DNA of 64,000 bases from BCD1 sp965230565 (lineage in GTDB: Bacteria; Bacteroidota; Bacteroidia; Chitinophagales; Saprospiraceae), in contig CBDDLH010000016.1 in assembly GCA_965230565.1 (NCBI GenBank), positions 372,001-436,000 of the forward strand, written 5' to 3'. Both the position numbers and the translations under genes were made by a program. The stretch's first letter is position 1. Each line of letters opens with the position of its first letter. The notes under the pieces were generated by a model. The model saw only the letters and a program-made list of their open reading frames with translations, did no database searches and was not told the origin of the DNA. This document shows, one piece after another, positions 8,734 through 16,582 of the stretch.

Positions 8734-9393
8734 TTATTCGTATTCAGTCGGATCCTCCACTCCGGCCAATTCAAAAGCTTCTATTCGTTCAATACAGGTC
8801 CCACATTTTCCACAATGAACCGCTTGCCCTTTGTAGCACGACCAGGTATTTGAATAGTCAATCCCTAAACCAGCGCCTATTCTCACAATTTCCGTTTTAT
8901 CAATATTGACAAATGGAGCAATTAGTTCAATGTTTTCATATGTTCCCAACCTGATGGCTGATCCCATGGCTTCCATGAAGTCATCTCTGCAATCCGGATA
9001 AATAGCATGGTCACCGGAATGAGCAGCAATAACGACTCCTTTCACACCAACACTTTCTGCATATCCTGCCGCAATGGACAGCATTATTCCATTCCTGAAA
9101 GGAACAACCGTTTGCTTCATGACCTCATCTTCATAATGTCCTTCCGGAATCTCATCGCCGCCAATCAAAAGTGCTGAGTTGAATAGGCTTTGAACAAAAT
9201 CCAGTTTTATTACTGTGTGCGGAATTTTCAACTCATCGCAATGGTGCTTCGCACAAACCAGCTCTTTAGATGCATGCTTCGAACCATAATCGAAGCTCAA
9301 GGCTCCAACAACCTCATAATCCTTCATAGCAGCATAAAGAGCGGTAACCGAATCCATTCCTCCGCTGAGCAATACGATAACCTTATTTTTCAT
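8734..9393 (-). CDS. queC: 7-cyano-7-deazaguanine synthase QueC
   Basis: Makes preQ0 from 7-carboxy-7-deazaguanine, ammonia and ATP in the cytoplasmic queuosine pathway. The PP-loop LSGGMDS is at residues 9-15, and the zinc site Cys186, Cys194, Cys197, Cys200 is intact in CYKGQAVHCGKCGTC. Its 219 residues fit the family. Its start overlaps the end of queF by 11 bp, so the pair is translationally coupled and order queF-queC matches the pathway in reverse. Confidence 0.96.
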   Translation of the reverse strand: MKNKVIVLLSGGMDSVTALYAAMKDYEVVGALSFDYGSKHASKELVCAKHHCDELKIPHTVIKLDFVQSLFNSALLIGGDEIPEGHYEDEVMKQTVVPFRNGIMLSIAAGYAESVGVKGVVIAAHSGDHAIYPDCRDDFMEAMGSAIRLGTYENIELIAPFVNIDKTEIVRIGAGLGIDYSNTWSCYKGQAVHCGKCGTCIERIEAFELAGVEDPTEYE

Positions 9394-9802
9394 CTGAAGA
9401 TAAACTTGGGTATTCTACAATAGTGGTCAACGCTATTCCTCCTCTTGCAGCGAATTTTCCTTTGATTTTCACCCATTTAGGTTCACATACTGCGACAAAA
9501 TCGTTGAGAATATTATTGATCACTTTCTCATTAAAGGCCTTGGTATTGCGATAGGAATGCAGATAATATTTTAGAGATTTTGTCTCAATGCATTTCTCTC
9601 CGGGAATATATTTGATATCAATTTCTGCGAAATCAGGTTGACCTGTAACCGGACAAAGTGAGGTGAAATTCAGACAATCAAATTGTATATAGTAATCCCT
9701 GGTAGTATATTCGTTTTTAAACGTTTCCAGTTGTTTTTCACTGGGTTTCGTCATCAGCTCGGTTCCAGACTTTCCGAGCAATTTAAAATCTTCGTTCTCC
9801 AT
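9383..9802 (-). CDS. queF: NADPH-dependent 7-cyano-7-deazaguanine reductase QueF
   Basis: Reduces preQ0 to preQ1, the step after QueC. This is the short, type I (unimodular) form of 139 residues. The catalytic Cys50 is in FTSLCPVTGQPDF with Asp57 at the expected distance, and the QueF motif ETKSLKYYLHSYRN is at 73-86. It is first gene of the queF-queC operon, with a good Bacteroidota promoter 17-47 bp upstream. Confidence 0.96.
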   Translation of the reverse strand: MENEDFKLLGKSGTELMTKPSEKQLETFKNEYTTRDYYIQFDCLNFTSLCPVTGQPDFAEIDIKYIPGEKCIETKSLKYYLHSYRNTKAFNEKVINNILNDFVAVCEPKWVKIKGKFAARGGIALTTIVEYPSLSSDEK

Positions 9803-9818
9803 GTTAGTATATTTTATG

Positions 9819-9849
9819 CAAAGATATTATTTCCGGTGTTTTTGGTAAA
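9819..9849 (-). promoter_or_regulatory. Bacteroidota-type promoter for queF-queC
   Basis: Read on the minus strand: TTTA (9849-9846), a 19-base spacer, then TATCTTTG (9826-9819), an exact TAnnTTTG -7 element with a one-mismatch -33 element. The transcript start would fall a few bases before the queF ATG at 9802, giving a very short leader. Confidence 0.65.
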
Positions 9850-9904
9850 GTATCCTCCTGAGTCCTTTTGGTAAATTTGATTTTTTAGCTTTTGGTATAC
9901 TAAA

Positions 9905-10007
9905 ATTCTGCCAATTTGGGCAGCTCGTTATCTCATTCAACATTTTTTTGTAAAAAATCAGCTTTTTTCAAATTTTCTTAAATTTTGTTCTTGTATATTG
10001 GCAGAAT
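9905..10007. promoter_or_regulatory. 11-bp inverted repeat pair before the TraR/DksA-like gene
   Basis: ATTCTGCCAAT (9905-9915) and ATTGGCAGAAT (9997-10007) are perfect inverse copies about 80 bp apart. They flank an AT-rich stretch that should hold the promoter of the gene at 10031. Two distant half-sites could bind one regulator and loop the DNA. The function is not known. Confidence 0.5.
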
Positions 10008-10030
10008 AATTGAACGATTAAATATTAGAG

Positions 10031-10642
10031 ATGTCAACCGAGAAAAACACTAACCGTTACTCAAACGAAGAGCTGGAGGAATTTAAAGCTGCTGTTGATC
10101 AAAAATTGGAAAAAGCGACTGAAGCACTTCAATTTATTCTCGATCAGATCACAGCTTTAACAGAAGTAGGCAGCGAAGGAGATTATATGGATGACACTTC
10201 CAATACAAATGATCTGAAGATGCTCTACACCATGGAGGAACGTCACTCCAAACACATCAACGATCTTAAGAACGCATTGTTAAGGATCAAGAACAAATCT
10301 TACGGAGTTTGTATTGTCACCGGGCAATTGATCGATAAAAAAAGGCTCCTGGCAGTTCCCACCACAACCAAAAGCTTGGAAGCTAAAATGATCGAAGCTG
10401 ATCCGCTTAGAAAATTAAAACGGCCTGAACCATCCAAAAAGAAAAAAGAATCTAAACCGCAATCTATCGTCAAGATTACGAAGAAGAAAAAAGTTGAAGA
10501 AAAGAAGGAGAAGCCTGAGTCAAAAGACGATCTTGACCTCGACGATGATCTCAATGATGAATTTGACGATACCTTTCTGGACAACGACGACTTTTTAGAT
10601 GAAGACATCGATCTGGATCTTGAAATGGATGAGGAGATATAA
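10031..10642 (+). CDS. TraR/DksA-like protein with degenerate zinc finger and charged tail
   Basis: The middle of this 203-residue protein (about 60-125) matches the TraR/DksA C-terminal region: MEERHSKHINDLKNALLRI, then SYGVCIVTGQLIDKKRLLAVP. DksA-type proteins bind the RNA polymerase secondary channel. Only one of the four zinc-binding cysteines remains (Cys94). The others are replaced by Thr or Ser, as is common in the Bacteroidota version. Residues 125-203 form a Lys-rich segment followed by an Asp/Glu-rich acidic tail of low complexity, which is unusual. A role in RNA polymerase binding is inferred from the family. The start at 10031 is the only Met before the conserved region with a normal spacing. 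Confidence 0.8.
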   Translation: MSTEKNTNRYSNEELEEFKAAVDQKLEKATEALQFILDQITALTEVGSEGDYMDDTSNTNDLKMLYTMEERHSKHINDLKNALLRIKNKSYGVCIVTGQLIDKKRLLAVPTTTKSLEAKMIEADPLRKLKRPEPSKKKKESKPQSIVKITKKKKVEEKKEKPESKDDLDLDDDLNDEFDDTFLDNDDFLDEDIDLDLEMDEEI

Positions 10643-10655
10643 ATAAATATGACGA

Positions 10656-10822
10656 AAAGGATCGCTGAGCAATGAACAACCCTGTCCCGCCGTCAGGGAA
10701 ACCCGAAGGGTCGGGAGTGAGTTGATCGTTGAGCCAGTCATCCTTCTAGCAAAACTCATCTTGAAAGTCATTCTAATACATTCTAGCTCACTGATCGCGT
10801 TACGCTCAATGATCTAAAATGG
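10656..10822. repeat. REP-like palindromic element, copy A (3' side of RAYT)
   Basis: Two linked imperfect hairpins. The first has outer arms AAGGAT/ATCCTT and contains smaller stems CCCTG/CAGGG and CCCGA/TCGGG. The second begins near GCTCACTGATCGCG and ends in ATGATCTAAAATG. The linker CTAGCAAAACTCATCTTGAAAGTC is shared with copy C. The element starts just after the stop codon at 10642 and ends about 20 bp before the RAYT stop. Confidence 0.8.
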
Positions 10823-10843
10823 TGATTAACCTCTTCAACAATA

Positions 10844-11530
10844 TTATCCCTCATCAAATAAATTCTCATCACTTTCCAGTTTATAATCTTTATGCAGTGC
10901 ATGAAAAACATCAATTCCACCAATTAAATCCAGCATTGGCCCTTTTGAAATTTGAGTTGGCCTTTCACCGGTGTATGCATGATAAGATGAAAATTTCCAG
11001 TCTTTATAATCCGAAGTTAATTTGTGATGAATTGGGTTATGATGGATATAACATAACTGATAAATAATCCGACTTTCTGTTGTTAAGGCAACTCTTTTTG
11101 TCCCTTGCTTGAACAAAGGTCCTACCCGATTATTCAAATTATTGTATTTTATGGCTACACCACTTAACATTCTGCTAAGCTGGTGCTCAAGAAAAAAATT
11201 AAGTGACTCTTCTCCGTTCAAATATTTTTTAGCAGCGTTTGTATTTTCATTGGCGATAAAAGAATCGAGATTATCCTTGACTCGTACTAAAAAATGAAAA
11301 TGATTGGGTATCAGGCAATACGCAAAAGTTTCAAAATAAGGAGAAAAGTATCTTGCATATCGTTCTAAAAAACTAGTGTAATCCTCATCATTATTAAATA
11401 ATGTGACATCACTTACCACCTTATTATAAACATGATAAATACTGCCTGTTTCAAATTCATCTCGGTAATTTCGGGCCACAATTTTTATATTTAAAAAAAG
11501 GAATTTTGAAAAACGAACAAAGTGAATCAA
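10844..11530 (-). CDS. REP-associated tyrosine transposase (RAYT, Y1/HUH family)
   Basis: Single-strand DNA transposase-like protein that acts on REP palindromes. The HUH motif is HFHFL (His77, His79), preceded by YCLIPN. The catalytic tyrosine is probably Tyr161 in CYIHHNPI, and GSIYHVYNK and GPLFKQGTKRV are other family blocks. Length is 228 residues from the ATG at 11530, but the first 17 residues look non-coding in character. A GTG at 11479 (VARNYRDEFETG) is a good alternative start. No TnpB partner is present. REP-like repeats flank both ends, so this is a domesticated RAYT/REP unit rather than a free insertion sequence. Confidence 0.92.
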   Translation of the reverse strand: MIHFVRFSKFLFLNIKIVARNYRDEFETGSIYHVYNKVVSDVTLFNNDEDYTSFLERYARYFSPYFETFAYCLIPNHFHFLVRVKDNLDSFIANENTNAAKKYLNGEESLNFFLEHQLSRMLSGVAIKYNNLNNRVGPLFKQGTKRVALTTESRIIYQLCYIHHNPIHHKLTSDYKDWKFSSYHAYTGERPTQISKGPMLDLIGGIDVFHALHKDYKLESDENLFDEG

Positions 11531-11575
11531 TTATTAGTTCCACAAAGCTTTATCAAATTTTATGAAGAACTCATT

Positions 11576-11674
11576 TATCAAAACTCTTCTTGCAAGTCAC
11601 TCCAATACATTTTAGCTCACCGATCGCGTTGCGCCTGCCTGACGGCATAGGCAGGCTCAATGATCTAAAATGGT
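11576..11674. repeat. REP-like palindromic element, copy B (partial)
   Basis: Only the linker and the second hairpin are present. The stem runs from CATTTTAGCTCACCGATCGC to the closing ATGATCTAAAATG, with an inner perfect stem CCTGCC/GGCAGG. It lies on the 5' side of the RAYT gene. Confidence 0.8.
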
Positions 11675-11712
11675 GATTTTTCCTCTGCACAAATAATTTC
11701 CAAAACAAGCAA

Positions 11713-11902
11713 AAAGGATCGCTGAGCAAGGAACAACCCTGTCCCGCCGACAGGGAAACCCGAAGGGTCGGGAGTGAGTTGATCGGTGAGCCAGTCATCC
11801 TTCTAGCAAAACTCATCTTGAAAGTCACTCTATTTCATTTTAGCTCACTGATCGCGTTGCGCCTGCCTGACGGCATAGGCAGGCTCAATGATCTAAAATG
11901 GT
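11713..11902. repeat. REP-like palindromic element, copy C (full)
   Basis: Full two-hairpin unit, nearly identical to copy A in its first half (AAGGATCGCTGAGC through TCATCCTTCTAGC) and to copy B in its second half, including CCTGCCTGACGGCATAGGCAGG. Copies B and C in tandem occupy almost all of 11531-11925, which holds no gene. Confidence 0.82.
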
Positions 11903-11925
11903 ATTCATTCTTTTCTTCATATTTC

Positions 11926-13326
11926 TCACTCCTCCAACCATTCATAAGTATCCGGCTCAAAATTCAGGTAGACACGATTCAATTCCTCAAATGGAAATTG
12001 TTTGAAGGTGGTGAGCAAGAGGCTATCCTGTTTTAGCTCTTCAGCATATTGTTCACCTCTTTGAAGTACTAACAAACAAGCCTGGTTTTCTTTGTCTTTC
12101 ATGGCCGACAATAAAATGGATTCATAAGCTACACCCCAGCTGATAATTACTTGTTCTTCCAGTTCCTTTGAATTTTGTAAAACAAACAGTTGTTGTCCGG
12201 GAAATTTTTCCTGCCCCTCCCCCATTTTTTCTGTGATCCATTCCAATCTTTCCTGATAAGGTTTATGATTTAAACTGATAACGATCAACCGAAAGGTGAA
12301 AAGAACGATCAGCAAAAGCAGGATAGCTTTAGATGGCAGCTTTGGGAGCATATCAAAAACAAAAGGAGTCATCACAAAAAGCGTCAATGGCATATAACTC
12401 ACCTCAATATAAAACCGGTAGGTCGCATTGGGAGAACCAATATGTATAAGTGCCAGATATCCCAGACAGGAAAGGAGGACGAATCCGGCCAGCAGATATT
12501 TCTTTTTCACAATATACCAGCCTTCGACCACGAAGAAAAAAACCGGGAACAAATACCAGAATTTAAGGCTGTTAACAAGAAACTTTTTGTTGACCGGCAT
12601 CGACAAATAATTCGGAAAATAGTCCTTCAGTGCTTTGGAAAATTGATCAAACTTCCCGGAATCGTACCAGTTGCCGGCAAAGAAATGTTTCAGCACCATA
12701 ATAATTATGAAAAAACCAATGGTCAGGTAAATATTCCGATTATGCAATTCCTTTTTTCTTAACGAAAAGAAAATGACAAAAAAGAAAAATGGTACAAAGA
12801 TCAAGGGATGATAAAATACTAATGTGGGTACCATCAAGAAGGTAAAGACTTTTGTCCATACGCCCTCGAGTTTAGGAAAACGCAATAAAAAGGCTATAAA
12901 AAACACGGTAAATGCAAGGCCCTGCTGAAACTCTGAGGTGGCCCAGTAAAACCCGTCGAATACCGTCAGGGTGAATAAAAATACCAGCACCAACCCGAGA
13001 TAATCATTCTTCAACCATCTGGTTATCAAAAGATACAAGCCCAGATATAAAAGCGTAAAAGAAATCGAATAAGAGAACAAAACCACCTCCAAAGCCATTT
13101 CCACCTGAATGGCCAGATATGGCAGAATATGCACAATAGCTGATCCAAACCGGAATACCTGAACCTGTAGGCCTCCTTCCTGTATCATCAGCAAAGTCTG
13201 GTAGGCGATGTCGGCGAAGAGGGTACGCTCCTTATAAAAGACTGCTGATAAGACCAACAAACCGACCATGGTCAGTAAGCCGATTCTATAGGGCCAGCGG
13301 GAAGGGAATTGGTATTGGTTTTGCAT
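11926..13326 (-). CDS. Polytopic membrane protein of unknown function
   Basis: I do not recognise this protein. From the start at 13326 (MQNQYQFPSRWPYR) it is 466 residues with roughly ten hydrophobic segments between about residues 13 and 355, and a soluble C-terminal region of about 110 residues. Aromatic-rich helices with short loops recall GT-C-type glycosyltransferase or lipid-linked sugar proteins, but no catalytic motif is clear. An upstream ATG at 13437 would add 37 residues translated through a perfect hairpin and is unlikely to be used. It lies downstream of the NamZ-like gene on the same strand, about 155 bp away, separated by the hairpin at 13361-13403. Confidence 0.75.
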   Translation of the reverse strand: MQNQYQFPSRWPYRIGLLTMVGLLVLSAVFYKERTLFADIAYQTLLMIQEGGLQVQVFRFGSAIVHILPYLAIQVEMALEVVLFSYSISFTLLYLGLYLLITRWLKNDYLGLVLVFLFTLTVFDGFYWATSEFQQGLAFTVFFIAFLLRFPKLEGVWTKVFTFLMVPTLVFYHPLIFVPFFFFVIFFSLRKKELHNRNIYLTIGFFIIIMVLKHFFAGNWYDSGKFDQFSKALKDYFPNYLSMPVNKKFLVNSLKFWYLFPVFFFVVEGWYIVKKKYLLAGFVLLSCLGYLALIHIGSPNATYRFYIEVSYMPLTLFVMTPFVFDMLPKLPSKAILLLLIVLFTFRLIVISLNHKPYQERLEWITEKMGEGQEKFPGQQLFVLQNSKELEEQVIISWGVAYESILLSAMKDKENQACLLVLQRGEQYAEELKQDSLLLTTFKQFPFEELNRVYLNFEPDTYEWLEE

Positions 13327-13360
13327 AGTTTTTTCTTGTAGCTGGTTTTTGCTTTGAGTA

Positions 13361-13403
13361 GGGCTAGAAATACTATTTTTCAGAAAAATAGTATTTCTAG
13401 CCC
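13361..13403. repeat. Perfect 20-bp inverted repeat with 3-base loop
   Basis: The arms 13361-13380 and 13384-13403 are exact inverse copies (outer end GGGCTAGAAATACTA), with loop CAG. There is no T run on either strand, so it is not a classic terminator. It lies in the leader of the membrane-protein gene. Confidence 0.9.
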
Positions 13404-13482
13404 TGAGGAAGAAAAGTTTTTGATTTTGAAAAAACACTTAGCGCCCCTTGCGCTTCCTCGCGATCTTGGCGGTTAAATAAAA

Positions 13483-14697
13483 TCATTTCTCAAAATCAGG
13501 ATACAAAGTATACCTGCTCCTAATCTCTTTATATTCCAAAAGCCCCTCTTGCCACGTCGCTTTTATCTCTTCCTCTGTTTTTCCTGAAATAACCTGCAAC
13601 CTCAATGCTTCCCCACCGGCCAGTTTTTCAAAGAAATTGGTCTTAAGGAAAAAGGCTTCTTTATCAGGGAATTCCTTATACGCCTTTAGGAAATACTTCA
13701 AAGTCAATCCCTCATTGATGATTGAATTCAATGGAACTTTTGTAAGATCTTCTCCATAACATAGTTCGCCGTCCAATTTGGGATATTTCGCACCTGGCAT
13801 CGGTTTCGGGGTAAAGGAGAAACCACTGTCAGGAAGCTCCGGATGACCGTACAACTGGAATTGTTTATTCGTTCCCCGGCCTTCACTGAGCACTGTTCCT
13901 TCAAAAAAGCAGATTGAGGGATACAAATAGATTGATCTTGGATTCGGTAAATTCGGGGATGGCTTCACAGGTAATTCATAAAGGGTATTATGATCATAAT
14001 TCAAACAAGTGATGACTGACAATTTACACTTTCCATCAGTTTCCATCCAACCTTCTCCATTGATCATTTTGGCAAATTCTCCACTGGTCATTCCATGTAC
14101 GATCGGAACCGGATGCATGCCCACAAAAGATCTCCATGCTGTATCCAGAACCGGACCATCGACATAATGCCCGTTAGGGTTAGGTCGATCAAGCACAAGT
14201 ATTGGAATTCCTAATTCTGCACAAGCTTCCATCATGAGGGTCATGGTGGAAATATAGGTGTAAAATCTAACACCAACATCTTGTATATCATAAATGACCA
14301 AATCTATTCCTGCTAAATCTTCGGGAGATGGTTTTCTTTTCTTCCCGTATAAAGAGACGATTGGAATTCCGGTTTGAGGATCTAAGCCGTCCGTGAGTTT
14401 TTCACCGGCATCAGCTTGTCCTCTGAAACCATGTTCGGGAGCAAAGACTTTTACTATCTCAATATTTCGGTTGAGGAGACTGTCAACGAGATGTGTTTCT
14501 CCTATAATAGAGGTTTGATTAACCACCATGGCCACCTTTTTATTTTCCAGCATTGGCAAATATTCCTCTACCCTTTCGGCTCCAATAATTACTTCTTTAG
14601 ATTGTTGTGTTGATGGTTCATTTGCAGTCGCCTTTTGCTCAAATGAACAATTTTGTTGAAAAATTATTAAAAAAAGAACAAATATTTTTAACTTCAC
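13483..14697 (-). CDS. NamZ-like exo-beta-N-acetylmuramidase (DUF1343, GH171)
   Basis: A 404-residue secreted or lipid-anchored protein of the DUF1343/YbbC family, now known as NamZ, which releases terminal MurNAc from peptidoglycan fragments. It has an N-terminal hydrophobic signal with a Cys at 17 (weak lipobox). Family blocks visible are VVNQTSIIG, VFAPEHGFRGQADAGEKL, LVIYDIQDVGVRFYTYISTM and FFEGTVLSEGRGT. It probably acts in periplasmic cell-wall recycling. The partner genes usually found nearby (NagZ, MurQ) are not in this window. The family assignment is secure, the precise substrate is inferred. Confidence 0.9.
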   Translation of the reverse strand: MKLKIFVLFLIIFQQNCSFEQKATANEPSTQQSKEVIIGAERVEEYLPMLENKKVAMVVNQTSIIGETHLVDSLLNRNIEIVKVFAPEHGFRGQADAGEKLTDGLDPQTGIPIVSLYGKKRKPSPEDLAGIDLVIYDIQDVGVRFYTYISTMTLMMEACAELGIPILVLDRPNPNGHYVDGPVLDTAWRSFVGMHPVPIVHGMTSGEFAKMINGEGWMETDGKCKLSVITCLNYDHNTLYELPVKPSPNLPNPRSIYLYPSICFFEGTVLSEGRGTNKQFQLYGHPELPDSGFSFTPKPMPGAKYPKLDGELCYGEDLTKVPLNSIINEGLTLKYFLKAYKEFPDKEAFFLKTNFFEKLAGGEALRLQVISGKTEEEIKATWQEGLLEYKEIRSRYTLYPDFEK

Positions 14698-14792
14698 GAG
14701 ACTATAATTTAATCATTAAATAAAATCCCTAAACTAACCTTTTTCAGTTGAACACCTGAACCAAGCGCAGCGATCATTTTCAAATAACAAAT

Positions 14793-16193
14793 ATGGCCAT
14801 GCCGGATAAACTATACGCCATAGTAGATATTGAGACCACCGGAGGTCGTGCAAGCAGGGATAAAATTACGGAAATTGCCATAGTTTTACACGATGGCTAT
14901 GAAATAATTGATACGTTTGAAACGCTTATCAACCCCGAGACCTACATCCCCTACGGGATAACGGAATTGACGGGGATTTCCCAGGAAATGGTGGAAGATG
15001 CGCCGAAGTTTTATGAGGTGGCCAAGGAAATTGTTGAAATGACGGAAGGTTGTGTATTCGTTGCCCATAATGTTAGATTTGATTATGGTTTTCTCAGGGC
15101 CGAATTCAAACGATTAGGTTATAGTTATTCCCGCAAACAATTATGCACTGTTCGGTTAAGCCGAAAAACCATCCCGGGCTTGGGTTCCTATGGACTAAGC
15201 AGTCTCATTCGCTACATGGGTATAGAGGTCAACAACCGCCACCGGGCCATGGGAGACGCAATGGCCACCGCAGAATTGTTCCGGCGAATCATGGAGGCTC
15301 AGGAAAATAAAACGGAGGTAAAGAGCATGGTGAACATGGGCATCAAAGAGTCCAAATTACCAAAGAACCTCAGTATAGCAGATATTCATGCCTTACCGGA
15401 AGAGTGTGGTGTTTATTACATGCACGATGTGGAAGGCAAAGTTGTTTACGTTGGTAAAAGTATTGACATCAAAAAAAGAATTGCCAGTCACTTTGCAGAA
15501 CAAACCAATAAAGCGGCCAGATTACAGGAACTCGTACACGATATTACTTTTGAACTTACCGGCAGCGAATTAATTGCCTTGCTGCTCGAATCTCACGAGA
15601 TCAAACGCATTCGCCCGCCGGTGAATCGTGCTCAGCGAAGCCGCAGATTCCCTTTTGCAATCCATTACTATTACAATGATGACGGTTTCATTTGTTTTGA
15701 TGTGGCAAGAGTCATGGCCAAGGATCGTTCGAAATATCACCTGTTATCAGAATACCCAAAACCTGGCATCGCTAAAGGAAGGCTCAACATGATCCTGGAG
15801 GATTTCGAACTTTGTGCGAAATTTTGCAATGTCCAGAAAGGTAGTGGTCCGTGTTTTAATTACCACATTGGAAAATGCCATGGAGCCTGCACCGGAAAGG
15901 AGGACAGAGAGAGTTACAATGAAAGAGCACACGAAGCTCTTGAATCTCTGACCGCCATTTTCAAAGAGAACTTTTTCTTACTCGACAAAGGACGTAATGA
16001 CGATGAAAAGGCAGTCGTGTTAGTCAAAGATGGCAACTACCGAGGTTTCGGGTATATTGAATCCAACGGTCAGGTTGATCTCACTACCCTTCATGATGCC
16101 ATCAATTATTATGAAGGTAATCCGGAAACTACGAGGATTATTCAATCGTATTTGAGTAAACATCCGGAGGTTAAGGTTATTCAGATTGATTGA
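14793..16193 (+). CDS. DEDDh exonuclease fused to GIY-YIG/UvrC-like nuclease
   Basis: A 466-residue DNA-repair type protein. The N-terminal epsilon-like 3'-5' exonuclease (about 5-168) has VDIETTGG with Asp12 and Glu14, HNVRFD with Asp98, and HRAMGDA with His150 and Asp155. A GIY-YIG domain follows (about 200-280): CGVYYM, VVYVGKS, Arg229 and Glu266. The remainder resembles the UvrC/Cho region after GIY-YIG and contains CAKFCNVQKGSGPCFNYHIG, a Cys-rich segment. The fusion suggests coupled incision and trimming. It is known in Bacteroidota and lies alone here, divergent from the NamZ gene. Confidence 0.9.
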   Translation: MAMPDKLYAIVDIETTGGRASRDKITEIAIVLHDGYEIIDTFETLINPETYIPYGITELTGISQEMVEDAPKFYEVAKEIVEMTEGCVFVAHNVRFDYGFLRAEFKRLGYSYSRKQLCTVRLSRKTIPGLGSYGLSSLIRYMGIEVNNRHRAMGDAMATAELFRRIMEAQENKTEVKSMVNMGIKESKLPKNLSIADIHALPEECGVYYMHDVEGKVVYVGKSIDIKKRIASHFAEQTNKAARLQELVHDITFELTGSELIALLLESHEIKRIRPPVNRAQRSRRFPFAIHYYYNDDGFICFDVARVMAKDRSKYHLLSEYPKPGIAKGRLNMILEDFELCAKFCNVQKGSGPCFNYHIGKCHGACTGKEDRESYNERAHEALESLTAIFKENFFLLDKGRNDDEKAVVLVKDGNYRGFGYIESNGQVDLTTLHDAINYYEGNPETTRIIQSYLSKHPEVKVIQID

Positions 16194-16514
16194 GAAGTTT
16201 TTTACCTGGTTTTATATCCTTTCATTTTGTTCCAAATTGTTTCAGGAGTTTTAAGTTTTTAAACCACAAAGTACACTGGGAAGGCACAGGGTTCACAGAG
16301 GTCTAAATGAAAATACCGTGAAACAAAGTAAGTTCCAGAACAAAATTAGTTTTGATCAAAATACTTTATTCAATCAAGAAGGCGCTGAGAGCTGTTACGC
16401 AAAGTTAGGCGGAGAAGCGCAGAGAACACAGGGAAGTCACCGAGTTTTCCAAGGAGCGAATCAAACCATTTGAACGCTTTGAATACCTTGAACCATTTCA
16501 AACCAATTCAAACC
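16194..16514. other. Gene-free spacer with repeat-like sequence
   Basis: I see no gene. The segment has several fragments of the short imperfect-repeat kind seen between Bacteroidota genes, such as CCACAAAGTACACTGGGAAG and CGCAGAGAACACAGGGAAG. Near 16465-16515 there is an alternating series of TTGAA and TTCAA words spaced about ten bases apart. Confidence 0.5.
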
Positions 16515-16546
16515 AAAAAAGGCAGCCCCGGAATCCCGGAGCCGCC
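16515..16546 (-). terminator. Terminator of the Kazal/PKD protein gene
   Basis: On the minus strand, GGCGGCTCCGG and CCGGGGCTGCC form an 11-bp stem with two mismatches and a short loop, followed by TTTTTT. It lies 37 bp beyond the stop codon at 16583. Confidence 0.8.
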
Positions 16547-16582
16547 TCAAAGAAAGCCTTAAATTCTTAAGTCCCCTTTCAA

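Noticed and set aside
10300..10608. Ser-rich antisense frame within the TraR/DksA-like gene
   Set aside because: It is a mirror of the Lys/Asp/Glu-rich low-complexity tail.
10844..11530. A complete IS200/IS605 insertion sequence
   Set aside because: Sequence blocks fit RAYT rather than TnpA of IS200, there is no TnpB, and the flanks are REP-like repeats rather than IS ends.
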